A DNA stretch of 64,000 nucleotides, from contig CM066729.1 in assembly GCA_033961575.1 (NCBI GenBank), positions 32,026,501-32,090,500 of the forward strand. Reading direction: 5' to 3'. Both the position numbers and the translations under genes were made by a program. Positions within the stretch are counted from its first letter, which is position 1. The number at the start of each line of letters is the position of its first letter. The notes under the pieces are model-generated. The model worked only from the letters and a program-made list of their open reading frames with translations, searched no databases and was not told where the DNA came from. Source of the DNA: Aselliscus stoliczkanus. Taxonomy: Eukaryota; Chordata; Mammalia; Chiroptera; Hipposideridae. Shown piece after piece: positions 24,240-37,210 of the stretch.

Positions 24240-26010
24240 CTAGGACAGTTCAGGGGACTTCCGGCACAACATCAAGCATACTAACAATCACATCATAGGT
24301 GTACCAGCAGCAGAAGAGAGAGAGAAAGGAATGAAAAACCTATCTGAAGAAATAATGACAGAAAACTTCCCTAACCAGGTGAAGGAAATGGATATTCAAG
24401 CCCAAGGTGCACAGAGTCCCAAACAATATGAACTCAAAAAGGTCCAAGATACATCATAATTAAAATGGCAAAGGTTAAAGACAAAGAGAGAATCCTAAAT
24501 GCAGCAAGAGAAAAGCAGTTTAGTTACCTATTATAAGAGAGCTCCCATAAGACTGTTAGCTGATTTCTCAATAGAAACTTTGCAGGCCAGAAGGGATTGG
24601 TACAAAATAGTCAAAGTGATGAACAGCAGGGACCTACAACCAAGTTTACCCTACCCAGCAAGGCTGTCATTTAGAATTAAAGGACAGATAAAGAGCTTCC
24701 CAAACAAGACAAAACTAAAGTTCATCAACACCAAACCTGTATTACAGGGAATGTCACAGGGACTTCTTTAAGAAGAAGAAGAAAAAAAAGAATAAAAAAT
24801 ATGAATAATAAAATGGCAGTAACTACATATCTATCAATAATTGCTTTAAATATAAATGAATTAAATACTCCAACCAAAAGACATAGAAAGGCTGAATGGA
24901 TAAGAAAACAGGACCCTTACATGTGCTGCCTTCAAGAGTCCCACTTCAGATCGAAAGACTCACAGACTAAAAGTAAAGTAAAATGGGAAAAGATATTTCA
25001 TGAAAATGGAAAGAATAAAAAAAGCTGGGGTAGCAATACTTACAAATACCAAACAAAATAGATTTTAAAACAAAGGCTATAACAAAATACAAAGAAGGAC
25101 TCAGTAATTCCACTTTTGGATATTTATCTGAAGAAGCACAGAACTCTATTTTGAGGGGATGTGTGCATCCATATGTTCACCTCAGCATTGTTTACAATGG
25201 CCAAGATGTGGAGGAAGACTGGGTGTCTGTTAATCGATGGATGGATAAAGAGGGGGTGGTACATACATACAAATGGAATACTTCTCAGCCCTGAAAGGGA
25301 ATGGATTCTTGCCACCTGCATTGGCTTGCATGGACCTGGAGGAAATTGTGCTGAGTGGAATATGTCAGAATATGTCAGAGAAAAATAGATGCAATGTGAT
25401 ATCGCTTACACCTGGCATCTAAAGAACAAAGTGAGCAAACAAACAAAACAGAAAAAAACTCATAAATAGAGAGAACATGTTTTTTTTTGCCAGATGGGAG
25501 GGCATTGGATGGGTCAGTGCAAAGGGGGAAGGGATTCAGAAGTACAAATTGGTTGTTACAAAGTAGTCAGGGGGATGTAGGGTATGCATAAGTGATATAG
25601 TCAATAATATGGTAATAACTATGTATAGTGCCAGATGGGTACTATACAAGTCAGGGGGAATCACTTCTTAAATTATATAAATGTCTCACCACTATGCCAT
25701 ACACCTGAAATTAATATAAAATAATATTGAAATTCAAGTGTAATTGAAAAATTAAAAAGGGGGGAAGGTAAAGGGGAATAAGAGATTCGAATTTCCAGGT
25801 ATAAAACAAATGTCATGGGAATGTAATTACAGCATAGGGGATATAGTTAATAATATAGTGGTAGCATATTACAGTGTCAAATGGTTGCTGGGTTTACCAT
25901 GGTGATCACTTCTTTAGGTATATAAATGTTGAGTAACTATGGTATACACCTGAAACTAATATAATATTGTATGCTAGCTATATTTTAATAGAAACCTTAA
26001 AAAAATAAAG
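24240..26010 (+). repeat. Internally deleted L1: ORF1 C-terminus, ORF2 N-terminus, then two 3' UTR ends
   Basis: 24240-24771 encodes the ORF1 C-terminal domain (RILNAAREKQ..., then APIRLLADFSIETLQARRDW, ending in a KPVLQGMSQGLL-like segment), with a frameshift near 24525. 24801-25061 encodes the start of ORF2: IIALNINELNTPTKRHRKAE then QDPYMCCLQESHFRSKDSQ, the N-terminal endonuclease. At about 25100 it jumps to ORF2-end/3' UTR sequence (TCAGTAATTCCACTTTTGGA, GGATTCTTGCCACCTGC). Most of ORF2, including the reverse transcriptase, is missing. A first 3' end finishes near 25735 and a second begins near 25780 and ends with TATACACCTGAAACTAATAT at 25944-25963. It is like a half-LINE (HAL1-type) or a deletion product. 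Confidence 0.8.
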
Positions 26011-26348
26011 GCACCATCTGCATTTCACAAAAGAGACTACTGAGAAAATAAGAACAATACTTGTTTATGGCAATATTAAAATATTTAACAATTGCAATAC
26101 AAATTACTTTTTAAAAATCTTTTGCTTTCCCTCTTTTCTACAACTGATGTAACTTGAGTACTTTGTATGTTATTTCCTTTTTTTAAATGACAAAAAAGTT
26201 GTTTTCCCCTGAGAAATTTGGAGGAGTCTTTAACCTGCCAGAGCTCTGTGTTATGTGTTTTCATGAACTCATTCATAACCCCTATAAGAGTAAAAACTAA
26301 TATCCATTATAAAGAAGAGAGCAAATGCCTGACAATAAAGACAAAATG

Positions 26349-26351
<3 letters not shown>

Positions 26352-26408
<57 letters not shown>
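26352..26408 (+). repeat. (AT)n microsatellite
   Basis: About 28 uninterrupted AT units. Confidence 0.97.
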
Positions 26409-26409
<1 letters not shown>

Positions 26410-28912
26410 ATATATAGATCGCCATGTATCAATCATACATTATAATCCTGTACTGCCATTTAAGACTCTTGAACTCTGTGGACCTTGGAATGGAGCAAAG
26501 TAAGCAAGCAGTTTCTAAAACTGAGAAGCAGATAATGCCCACAAATGAAGAAACTTGACTGAATTAGCCAGTCTCAGAATAGATCCACCAGGTTTAATTT
26601 CATTCTCTTTGATGACTTAAGTAAATGAAGCATATGGTCACTGAGGGAGAATTAGAGAAAGAGAGGCATGTGAAGGGGAAAGTCAGTGCTACTGAAGGCA
26701 AAAATCCAGCTTGGAGGTGTGAAAATAAGATTCAAGCAAGAGGGGGAACCAACTCTAAACAGTTATAATAGGATTGGTAAAGTTGTGCCATGAAAACTTG
26801 AGAGAGAGAGAGTGTTAGAGAGAGAGAATAAAATGATGAAACATATGGAATGAAATACATGAAACTTATTTAATTAAGAAAGTTAAATGTCCAGATTCAG
26901 GAATAAATACTTTGATTTATAAATGCTTTGAATTACCTTTAATAATATGGTTGTTTAAAAATCCTAGAAATTTAGTTCTGAGAGGTACAACAGAGATAGA
27001 AAAGGTAATCAGAGGTTCTATTTAAAGAAGGTATTTCATTAACTCATGAGTGTTTCACTCTTATTTATGCCTAAAATAATGTAAAGAATGTCTCTTCTAA
27101 AAAATAATGCCTTTGGCTTTTAAGGGTGTTGGTTACTAATGTATATAAGTGTCATACGAAGCGTAAGGTGCTTCCACATCACAAAATCTCAACTATGTGG
27201 GCAACAAATTAGAGCTGCTTTGCAACTTTTCTTTTACCCTATTTACATTTAGCATTTTGTCTACAGACGTTTTCCTTTTGGTTAATCATTTTCTCAACAA
27301 GCTAGAGAAAACATTTTTTTTTCTTGAAGATTTTATTGCTGCTAATTCAAAGCGATGCAGCATAAGAAACATATTTTTGGTTTATGAAAATATACTTGAC
27401 ATTGAAGTTTGGAAAGGAATGCTCTGCAATAGTAAATACACTGAATTATTTTGTCATTGAAGGTATGAAGAAGTGATATACATAGAACATGAAACTCATT
27501 TTTACTATATTTTTGGCTGTCTTTTTCTTTAAGTAGGAAAAAATAGCAAACCTGAGACATTTTCCTTATAATTATCAAAGAGAAGCCTGTGTTCAAGTTC
27601 TAGAGAACAATAAAAGAGAGGACAAACCCCCAAAACCCAAATTATTATTTGAAGAATACCACATTATTATTATTATGTAAAAACTGGATAGATTTTTATG
27701 AAACTAGTCTCATTTTATTATTGTTTCTTTTTTAAATTAGTGTGTTATTTAACTTAACCAACATTGGGAAAATCATTTCATTATTGCTAATCTTTTTTAA
27801 AGAAAAAAAATGCTCAGAAGACATTAACTTTATATCTATTATAGAATATCTTACTATAAATTGAGGGATGTACTATTTCAGTATGCTGAGTTCCTTCAAG
27901 CATATGGAAGTTTCTGAAATGTTAGCAGTGTTTTGCAGTTAACCTGGCTAGCACTCTGGTTCATTTTTCAAGAATACAAATGTTTCTCTTAAAAAATCAA
28001 TAAAGAGTTTTTCTTAAAAATTGTCTTCTGTAATTAACATAAGGGATAGGAGACTAAGCAATCTTTTAAAGAAATAATATTGTCCAAAGAATAAAGTATA
28101 AGCTGAATCTCAGGAAATAGCCATGCTAGAATTCTTTCAAGCTCAAAGCTATAATATATCTAACTGGGAAATGACATAGTAATCAAATAAAAAGCATGTG
28201 TGCTTCCATTATGAGACAGAATTCAAGGAGTAGTGAGAAGGATATAAAGACATTAAAAAAAAATGGTATCAATTAGCTACTCTTGTATCATAAGGAATCC
28301 TGTCTGTAGCAGTGTTTAAGTCAACTTAAAAATGAAATATTAAAAAATTCACTCAGTGATATTAAAAGTAACATGTAATTAGCAAGTGTATAATTCAGTC
28401 AGTTGATCTGTTGTGAGACAAATGAAGCTTTCCCTCGAGCTGTTGTTTCAACAGGACTTCTGGTAAGAAACTAGAAAAGTAAGAAGGGTATTTGAGTGAT
28501 AATATTCTTCTAACTTTGGTCTGTGCCTTAAATGAGTATTTTGATCCTGGAACTCACAGATCTACTAAATAGTTGTTCTTGTGACTGATAGAAGCACATC
28601 ACCTGAGGATGATCAAGGGTTACTACAAAAGATAGTTGGAGTTTCTAGATATATTCTGCATATCATCAAACTGTACAGTAGCAATAGGTAAAGAAACATA
28701 GTAGAGGGGTTATCAGCAATTAGTAAATTTGTACAGTTGAGAAAGAAAACTTGTATGATATTGACTTAACTTTGAGTAGATGTAGAAAAACTACTGACAT
28801 TTTTTTCACTAGATTGTCTTATAGAAATTATAAGCAGATTAATATTGGAATACATCAAGTATATATAACTTTTTACTTTTCTCTTAAAATAAGTTACAAT
28901 TTGAAATAGAAG

Positions 28913-28913
<1 letters not shown>

Positions 28914-28958
<45 letters not shown>
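28914..28958 (+). repeat. (AC)n microsatellite
   Basis: About 22 uninterrupted AC units. Confidence 0.97.
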
Positions 28959-28961
<3 letters not shown>

Positions 28962-29579
28962 TATATTTACCCTCTCCAAGACCCAATCCCAATAATCTGT
29001 TATGCCTTTGAAAAGCAGTGAGGGTGGGCTATGCTTGTGCTTTTTTGAGAAAGCTCTCCTGAGAAGAACCATTTTATTTTACAGGTATAGTTCACTAAAT
29101 GTAATAAAACTCTGATGGTAAATGAAAATGGCTACTTCAGTTCCTCAAGTTGGTAGTTAATTTCTTTTCCCAATTTATAATGCCTTGTGGTCCTATAATT
29201 TCTTTTTCTGGTCACAGATGTAAAATCAAATAGGTATGCTCTAATGTTGGTTAGTATCCTCCAACGTAAGCTACCACTGTGAATGAAAGGCTCAATGGGA
29301 AACATGGGCACCAATGTTGATAACCAGGCTATGTCTGCATATTTATTTATGCTGGCAATTACAGTCTGGAGAGGAGTTATTACTGGGCTGTTCATTTATT
29401 TTTAGTAGAGTATTTTTATTACAGAATGTACTTATTAGACAAAGTATATACTAAGAACCTGGAAAAGCCCAGAAATAATGTAGAAAACAAAATCATTATG
29501 GCTAGGCATAAGGTTCAGCAAGAATACAAAATACATTGCAATGAATTATATGCATGCAATTTTACCACAAAAAAACTAT

Positions 29580-29725
29580 ATTAGCTTTTTATTCGTTCAA
29601 TAGTATGTATTGAGCAGTTTTCTGTGCTAGGTAAATGATATACAAATTTATGCAAGATAGAGGTGATCCCTGTTCTCAGGAAACTAGTACCTAGAAGAAA
29701 AAGTCAATAAGAGTAAACATTGCAA
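29580..29725 (+). repeat. LINE-2 3' end
   Basis: ATTCGTTCAATAGTATGTAT, TGAGCAGTTTTCTGTGCTAG, GTGATCCCTGTTCTCAGGAA, then AAGTCAATAAGAGTAAACAT gives the full L2 3' motif order in sense orientation. Confidence 0.75.
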
Positions 29726-30419
29726 AGTGTAGAAAGGAGTATCTAAGGTGCACAATTAAATCTTTGGGTAGGAATGTTGGGATCAGGTGATGACTTATTA
29801 ATGAAAAATGGCATCAAAATTAAGTATATATTTAAAGAATTAGCAAGCAAATTATCCAAGAGAAAAAGTGGAGAGCAAAGGGCATCTGCAGAGGCCTTAA
29901 AGTAAGAAATAACGAGGAACATGAAAGTCATAAAAAGAAGTCCAATGTGGTTGAAAATCAAGTTAGTTAGGGAAAGAAGAGAGCTTGCTGTTCTGTTCCT
30001 TCCCAGAAGTTTATCTGCCATCATTCATGTCTTTCCTGCCTGCTGATCTCTTACATTCCTGCATCACCAGTGTGGGCTCTCTGATCTTCTTTTCCTTCCC
30101 TTAATCTGTCTTCTGAGTACCCAAAGGAACACCAAGGAAAACATTTTACAGAAGTGTAGTAACCTCCTTTGTGCCTAGGGCTGAAGGTTGTTCTAGCTAA
30201 CCCACATGTAATCTTTAACAAATTACTCCCCTTCTTCATACTCTTGTATGTTGACTCTGCTCACTGTCTGATTTGTCTTTAGAGGGTTCTTTCTCTTTGA
30301 AATTCAGATTGCATAGTTGCCTCATCATCTCAGTTCTGTGATGGATGAAATAAAAATTATGATCTTGTTATTTATCCAAGTTTTCTCATTGTTACAGTGG
30401 AAGATAACACTCGTAGCCT

Positions 30420-30725
30420 AAATGGATGGAGAAGACTAGGTACATGCTTTTAGGAGTATTAGCCTAGGATGGTGTGGGAGGTGAACTGTGTGTAAGGTGA
30501 AAAATCTGGAACTACGGAGAGGAGTTATTTGTATGATGCTGTAACACAGGTGAGACTTTATGGTAGTCTAGACCAGAGTAATACTACTAGAAGTGGGAAA
30601 AATATGCATGAATTCAGGGGGTTTAAGAGAGAGAAATGACAGGGTTTAGTAATTAACTAGAGGTATGACATATGGAAAACTCAAGGATGATTTCCAGGAT
30701 TCTGGATTATGCATAAAGGAGAATT
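30420..30725 (+). repeat. LINE-2 fragment
   Basis: TATGGTAGTCTAGACCAGAG, then GTGGGAAAAATATGCATGAATT-like spacing, GACAGGGTTTAGTAATTAAC, and CTCAAGGATGATTTCCAGGA follow the region just upstream of the L2 3' terminus. With 29580-29725 this may be one disrupted L2 or two. Confidence 0.65.
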
Positions 30726-31589
30726 TTGAGCTACTGGATCTCTTCTTGTTTTTTTGTCTTCTTGATTTGCATCTTTCACAATCACAAGTGATATTACTAT
30801 TTTTAATTAACATATGAGTATCAGAGAAAACCTTAATTTGTCAGTTTAATCAAAAAATATATGCTTATGTTGTCAATGCAAGGCATAGTGGTGATTCTTT
30901 TTTTTTTTAATGCATGAATACATATGCCATGCTTTTAGTCACTTCTTTTGTTCAGGTAGAGGGGTTCAACTTGTTTAGGGATTTCTTGTTATGCTTTTTC
31001 CATTTCTGGAAGATATCAAACTTTGAGGCCATAATCTAAGTCGGAAACTTGAATAGAAGTCTTGGCATGTATTTGGAACACTCAATCGCTCTAAAACTCA
31101 GTTTCGAAACAAACAGCAGTTTCATGTGGACAGTTTAGTTTTATTCCAAGACCGGTACACCTGACTTATAATATAGACAGATGCCTTATAAATTCTTCTT
31201 AAAAGTTGTTCTGTCTTTAAAAAAGTTGTAATACTTGAATCAAATGTAACAAGCATTAATCATTGTTCTAACATTAATTTCCTTTTAAACTGATTTAGAC
31301 TTATTCTGCAAATTTGTGAGCGGGGAAGAACAACTATTTACTCTGTCTCATTAGGTCAAAAAGACACAGTACCTAAGCATTGATCTAGACTTCTGGATTA
31401 TTTTTTGACATGGCCATGCTTAGTTAGGTCCCTCCTATAATACAGTACAGTTCTTGGCTTCTCTGACTTCAAGCCTGTTTTTACTTAGAAGTTCTATAGC
31501 TTCTGTTTAGTCTTGCATATAGGCATGCTAATCATTAGAGGATTTCTGCTTGTGTTTGAGTTGCACAAAAGCAGCTCCTTACCAGAAAG

Positions 31590-31925
31590 TATCTCCCTCA
31601 AGGAGATAAGGGACGTGTATATTGCTCATCAAAGATCTGCAGGAACCTTGTGACCAGACTCATATCAAGTAGGGTCAACTGACTAAGTACAGTCTTCCTC
31701 AGCCCCCTGCTGGCACCCAGATGTCTGCGGTCATCAGTCACCTCATGTCCCTCCCATCTCCCCTTCCTTTGACATGAAAGAAGCCAGAGCTCTGGACTTT
31801 CTTAAGATTGTATGAGGCACCACCAGGTCTCCATCTTCTCAGTTAAAACCTTCTCAATCAATAAACCTTTGATGTTTATTTGGCTTTTCAAAGAATCAGA
31901 CACATGGAATTTGGACTGGTAACAC
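31590..31925 (+). repeat. ERV LTR-like fragment with polyadenylation signal
   Basis: GACATGAAAGAAGCCAGAGC, CTGGACTTTCTTAAGATTGT, CACCACCAGGTCTCCATCTT, then TCAATCAATAAACCTTTGAT and TTTATTTGGCTTTTCAAAGA. The AATAAA followed by a T-rich segment and the pyrimidine-rich upstream CCCTCCCATCTCCCCTTCC look like the U3/R/U5 of a class I-type LTR. I do not recognise the subfamily. No coding sequence is attached. Confidence 0.5.
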
Positions 31926-31999
31926 TCCCAAAGGATGGCATAGATATTGACTGTCTGGGCAGTGCTGAGGAATATGGCTGTTCATAGCCATGCAGTTTG

Positions 32000-33155
32000 T
32001 CCAAAGGAAACTTCAACCAGCTCAGAACATGTTGTCCTCATGCAGAGCAGATAGTACTGACAGAGAAGTGATGAAAGGGAAAATGAAAACCTGATTTATT
32101 AAATTAGTGCAGAAAACTTAACACCTAAATATTATTTTTAAGTAATTGCTGATTTAGTCCTATAATATTTTCAAATGAAACACATTCTCAGATGACAACA
32201 CTTGGGAAAAGAAATAAATATTTTATTAGCATAGCTGGCACTTAAGTCCAATATTCTTCTATCCATTTTTCCAGTTATCCTTCATCATCCCATGTTATCC
32301 TAGCTTTGAAATGAAGTATGGAAAATTTATGTTCACCATCCTGTACTCTGGTTCATTCTTGGCTTTTCAAGGGGATGGTATATTGGAACAGAACTTTTAT
32401 AGAAGTGAGAGGAATCCTCCAAATTTTTCTTAAATATCAGACTAACGCATAGTATAAAATTCTAAAAGTCATGATTGTGCAAGTCTCTGTTACTGATGGA
32501 AAAATAAGGGATGACACAAAAGAATAAACCAGCTGGAAATCATAAAAGTTGCTCTTTGAAATTTATATATTATAAGAATTTTTTAAATAAATGGATAAAA
32601 AATAATATTTATTAAGGTAGCATTAAAATAAAAATCATCAATACTGTTAAAGAGAAAGCACCAGGTCCAAATGGTATCCCTTGTCCTAAAGGCCATAGTA
32701 CCAAACCTAGATTTACTAGCTTACCTGATTGTCATTTTAACTTCTCCCAGAAACATAACCTTGATCACTCAGTGTGGAATTTTCTGGTTAAGCACCAATG
32801 AGGTAATCTGTAACAGGCTCTCTCCAATACCCATGAAGTGAAGAGGCAGTCTGCTTGATGAAACAATTCTTGTTCTCTCCCACCCACCCAAAGATGTCCA
32901 GGCCTAAGAATAATCCTGTTTTTCTTTCTTTTTTTCTTTATTAATAATAGCTTCCTTGCCCTACCCTTCTTTTCTATAAAACTCTTCCAGTTCGTTCAAA
33001 CTCTTGGAGCACTTTTCTAATTGCTAGATGGAATGCTTCTAGATTTGTGAATCATTTAATAGAAGCAATTACATCTTCAAATTGATTCAGTTGAATTTGT
33101 TTTTTAACAATACTTTGCCATTAAAAAAAGGATAAGAAGATGACAGGAAAAAATT
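32000..33155. other. Unassigned sequence
   Basis: No gene or repeat called. A short translated run EKAPGPNGIP near 32650-32685 superficially resembles a LINE reverse-transcriptase motif but the flanks do not support it. Confidence 0.35.
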
Positions 33156-33159
33156 TTGT

Positions 33160-33700
33160 TCTTCCATTTTAGGTTCTTTGGCTGGCCCAATAATTAAACT
33201 GATATAAAACAGAGTAACAGGAGAAAAATAAACAGATGTTTAATAACAGGTATACATGAGAGAGACCCAGGAAAACTGAGTAATCCCTAAAATGGCCAAA
33301 ACCATCATCTTAAATACCATCCTTAGCTAAAGACAAAACAAGATGATGGGGGTACGAGAGTCAGTCTTGCAAGTTTATCAGGTAAAGCACAGTAAACAAA
33401 GGTGTGTATCAGATTTAAGTCTTTGTCTTCTTCATTGATAAGAGTTTCTAGATATTGAGTCATTTCCCCTTTTTCCTAATACCAAGGGAGACACCCTATA
33501 AATGGAGATTTCCCTAATACAAGTAAATGTCTCTTATAAAGGATAACTTTTACCTGGTTTTCAGAGCTTCTCCCATGTCTGCTGTTTCTTAAAATTAACC
33601 AGCCTAAAACTTTCCTTATGCCAAAGAGACATATTTTGGAGTGGCAAATCCTGATCTCCTTCAAAGGCATAAATATTTCCTAGAAACTTGGCTCTTGTTT
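33160..33700 (-). repeat. Ancient dispersed repeat, probably LTR type
   Basis: GGTTCTTTGGCTGGCCCAAT, AATTAAACTGATATAAAACA, ACAGGAGAAAAATAAACAGA, TTCTTAAAATTAACCAGCCT, and TTATGCCAAAGAGACATATT then TTGGAGTGGCAAATCCTGAT form a pattern I recognise as an old mammalian dispersed repeat. I cannot name the family, and strand is a guess. The minus frame at 33476-33670 lies in it. Confidence 0.45.
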
Positions 33701-34275
33701 TCTCTGCATTTTGTGGATTACTCATAAAAAATGAGAATCCAACTAATTTAAGATTAAATGAGTATTCAATATATAGCAGTTAAAAATTAAAAAACAAAAC
33801 AGGAAGAAAAAGCCTAAAGGTATAAAAAATGCATTTCACCTTTCTTTTATTTTTATGGGAGTCTTAATCTCACTCAGCTGTCAATCATTCTCATTATTTT
33901 GGGCACATTCTTCAAGCAATCTAAATTGTTCCCACAGTGGCAGCAAAACCAAATAAACAGTCAAACACTGAAGAGTGTGTGATTTCACCAGAGACCTTAA
34001 ACAATAGAGTGGCCCAGAAATTTCCTATTAAGTAGAAAGGGGTAGAAAACCACAATGACAGCTTTATTCATAGAAGGAAAATAGCCCCTGTAGTTTTTCC
34101 TCAATGTGCCCCATCAAATCCAAAAATATCTTAACAACGTACCCCCAAGAAAAAAACTACAAAACAAAACAATGAAAATCTTGCTGTGTACCAGATAAGA
34201 ACTGTATTATAACAGCCCAATGTACATTGAAATGCAATGTTGCTCATTTAGGTTAATTATATGTATGTAATTATA

Positions 34276-34478
34276 CCGGGGTTGCCAAACAAATGTATAC
34301 AAGTGGACCTTTTGGTCAACGTCGTTCAAGGAGTAGTTTGCCATCATCAGAGCACCTCTTGTAATTGCAGAAAGCAAAAGTGACTTGTGTTCATCTTTTG
34401 TTATTGGTATACATAATTACAATTATAATATAGTTTTATTCCTTTTTTAATGTGTATCTGCAGTTTTTTGGCACTCTG
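34276..34478. mobile_element. Candidate mariner-type MITE (lineage 3)
   Basis: The left end CCGGGGTTGCCAAACAAATG continues TATACAAGT. The right end reads AATGTGTATCTGCAG, TTTTTTGGCACTCTG. The reverse complement of the right end (CAGAGTGCCAAAAAACTGCA then GATACACATT) aligns with the left end, giving imperfect terminal inverted repeats of about 30 bp around a core of about 140 bp with no coding sequence. A TA precedes the left end. The alignment needs a small indel. Confidence 0.45.
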
Positions 34479-34479
34479 T

Positions 34480-36920
34480 GTGTATGATGCAATTTTTTAA
34501 CTAATAGTGAAACTTAAATTTTTTTTTCCCCCCCATAAATTAAGATGACTTTTTTTTTGTACTGGCTTTATAATTGAAGTTTCTTTTTGATGTTGTTAAA
34601 TACTTTTGGGCTTTTTTAATTTTGAGGCAGGAAAATCCATATAGCACAATCTCAAATATTTTTGTTTATATAATCACTTTTTAAACAAGATTCTAACTGG
34701 CAGTGATCAATCTCTTTCAATCCCAGTATCAGAATGAAAAAGCAATCAAAATTCTGTGTCAAAACATATTTTCTTCTTAAACAGAAGAGTCAAGTTTATT
34801 TATGTTGACTTTTAGAGTGATGATTAAACAAGTTCAGAATGGAATAGGCCTGGTAAAAATCACAAGGTTGTCTTCTATTTAAAAGTTATATATAAAAAAA
34901 TGGAAATATTGTCATTATTTACCTATGAGAGAAAAATAAAACAAATGAAAGATATAACAAAGACTCTACACAATAGCAATGATTATAATGGAAATCAGTG
35001 TGGTGTAATTTATTCTGTATCATATTATGAAGACAGAACATTCTGAAGCAGAAACCAATAAGAAGTAGATATTCACTTTTAAAAAAACATATACGGTATA
35101 AGATAGCGAAATAGTGATTAAAAGGAAAAACAATGAAAACTCGAACATTGTTAAATAGTTAATACTAAAATTCCTTGAAACACTGTGGAAGAAATTTCTT
35201 TTCAGCTAATTCTTTGCATATAATCAGATAGGGAGCATAATAAGAATGTTTGCTTGGCATTTAGCAGACCACTGTAGCCAATCATCTAAATGAAGACTTC
35301 TATATTTGGAGGGAATTATTCCAAATGAATTCAAGAAAGAATTCACAGGGTATGATTTCTGACAGTCATGAAAAAATCCTAGTGCACCTGCTTGGGAACA
35401 TTTTCCCCTTGTATAAAGGTGTCTGCTATTTTGCTTAGTCTGTGGTAAGTAATCTGCATAAATCTATAATATATCTGTCAGATTCTTTTCTTCCTTCTAG
35501 CATTATAATGCTAATAAAGAAGTGAAAACAGAAGTAAACAAAAGTCTTTTTAGATGCAATATCACTACGCTTGACATCTGTATACTCTGATAAATATAGC
35601 ATCAGCTTTTTGATGGCAGTGCTTCCATAATCTTAGTGTGTGGGCATTAGTGCTACACAGTATTTGCACAGGACAATCATATTTTACTGATGGACATTAG
35701 AAAGAGTTCTGTAGTGTGTGAGGCATTCTCCTTTCATTTGAACTGGGTGGAGCAGGGAGTGGATAAATAGTTGAATTAATATTTGAAAATTTATAAGCAT
35801 CATTTGCCAATCACCTCCTCAGTCTTTTTTATCTAAAAGTCTCCAATTAAAACATTGTAGTTAAAATGAAACTATGATATGGAAATATTGACTTAAAAAA
35901 TACCTTATAAACTCTTTAAGCTATTTACAATTTTCAGAGTAGGAAAAAATTCTCAAACAATTCATCCAAAAGTCGTGAATCTATGAGGATCTTTTTGGCT
36001 ACCCATCATTTTGGGAAAGCAGTAGCGACCATAAACAAAAGTTTTTCTTCCACAAATGTAAAATGTATTTATACTCAAAGCAATATAAGAAATAATTATT
36101 TCTAAATTTTGGAGAAATACAAAACAAACATATAAGTCAATACACTATAAGCTTTATTATTGTTGTTATTTCATCTATGTCCTTACAAGGAACCCTTAGG
36201 TCAACAACTTAAGAGCAGGTAGTCATATAGCTAAACAGTTTCTAGAGCATCCAATTAGAAATTAATTGTTTTCTTTGCACATTTATTTTTCTTGTTTAAA
36301 ATAAAATATTATCTACACAAGGACTATAAAATGTGTCTATAAACATGTCAGATTGACGTAAGAAGGCAGCCAAGCTATTAATGAATTCTGTAGAATGTCA
36401 GGGACAAGGTGAAGCAGTGCAATTCAACAGCAATTCTTAAGAGCGCACCTGAAAAGCCACCGTCCTTCCTGTTGACAAGGAAGATGTTAGCATACTGTGA
36501 ACAAATGGGAATTTCACAGGAGAAAAATATCTGATATAGAAAGAAAGCTGTAAACAGAAGCAAATGTACAGTCACAGGAGGAGTTCCCTGAGTGTTATTA
36601 CTCTTTAAATAAGGACCCTCATTCATAAGATATCACACTAGGGTTGCCAATTCACCCCAAACTGGAAAGAAGTGGATTTTAAGATGATCTCTCTGCTCCT
36701 TTGACTCTGTCTCTGTATCTCTTTCATATACTAATACACATACACACAGACACACACAACTACCAAAAATAAATTTTTAAAAATCCCAAATACTCATAAC
36801 AACAACAGCAACAACAACAATAAAAAACAAACACAAAATTCAAGACATCTCTATGTATACATATGGAGGGATGGGTAGGATAGCCAGGTGTACATTCAGT
36901 AAGCACGTAATAGTATACTA
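34480..36920. other. Unassigned AT-rich, repeat-poor sequence
   Basis: No gene. 35200-35450 is free of recognisable repeats and of CpG and has several homeobox-like ATTA/TAAT sites. It could be a conserved non-coding element, but conservation cannot be judged here. Short A/C simple repeats lie near 36735-36830. Confidence 0.35.
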
Positions 36921-37210
36921 GTACCTTTAAAAATGATTATTCATTTCCTTTTGAGGTGGAATTAATTTATAGTGGTATCCACAGATATTAGGTGTAAAAT
37001 TCTATGAGTTTTGAAAAATGTATACATCCCATCATCAAGATATAGACCATTTCCTCCACACTAGAAATTTACCTCACATTTCCTTCAGGTCATTCTGTCT
37101 TCCTATAAACTACCACTATTCTGATTTTTATCAGAAGTTTCTATTAGGAATTCATGGAGAAAGCTTGTCCTGTGAAAATTCTAGGATTACTTGCTCTGGA
37201 TCACGGACTG
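36920..37210 (-). repeat. L1M-type 3' fragment, antisense
   Basis: TTTTGAGGTGGAATTAATTT, then AATTCTATGAGTTTTGAAAA, CATCATCAAGATATAGACCA, and TCTGTCTTCCTATAAACTAC follow the reverse complement of an old L1 3' region, the same part as at 3290-3480. Strongly diverged. A 70-codon plus frame here is not a gene. Confidence 0.55.

Larger units (their letters stand above)
26010..29580. other. Unassigned, repeat-poor AT-rich stretch with two microsatellites
   Basis: Open frames (26085-26276, 27197-27460, 27342-27596, 28766-28954, 29132-29395) have no recognisable domain; the one at 28766-28954 begins inside the CA repeat and is an artefact. No interspersed element identified with confidence. Confidence 0.4.

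Noticed and set aside
32640..32700. Translated EKAPGPNGIP resembling a reverse-transcriptase motif
   Set aside because: Only ten residues match and the flanking translation shows no polymerase blocks in any frame.
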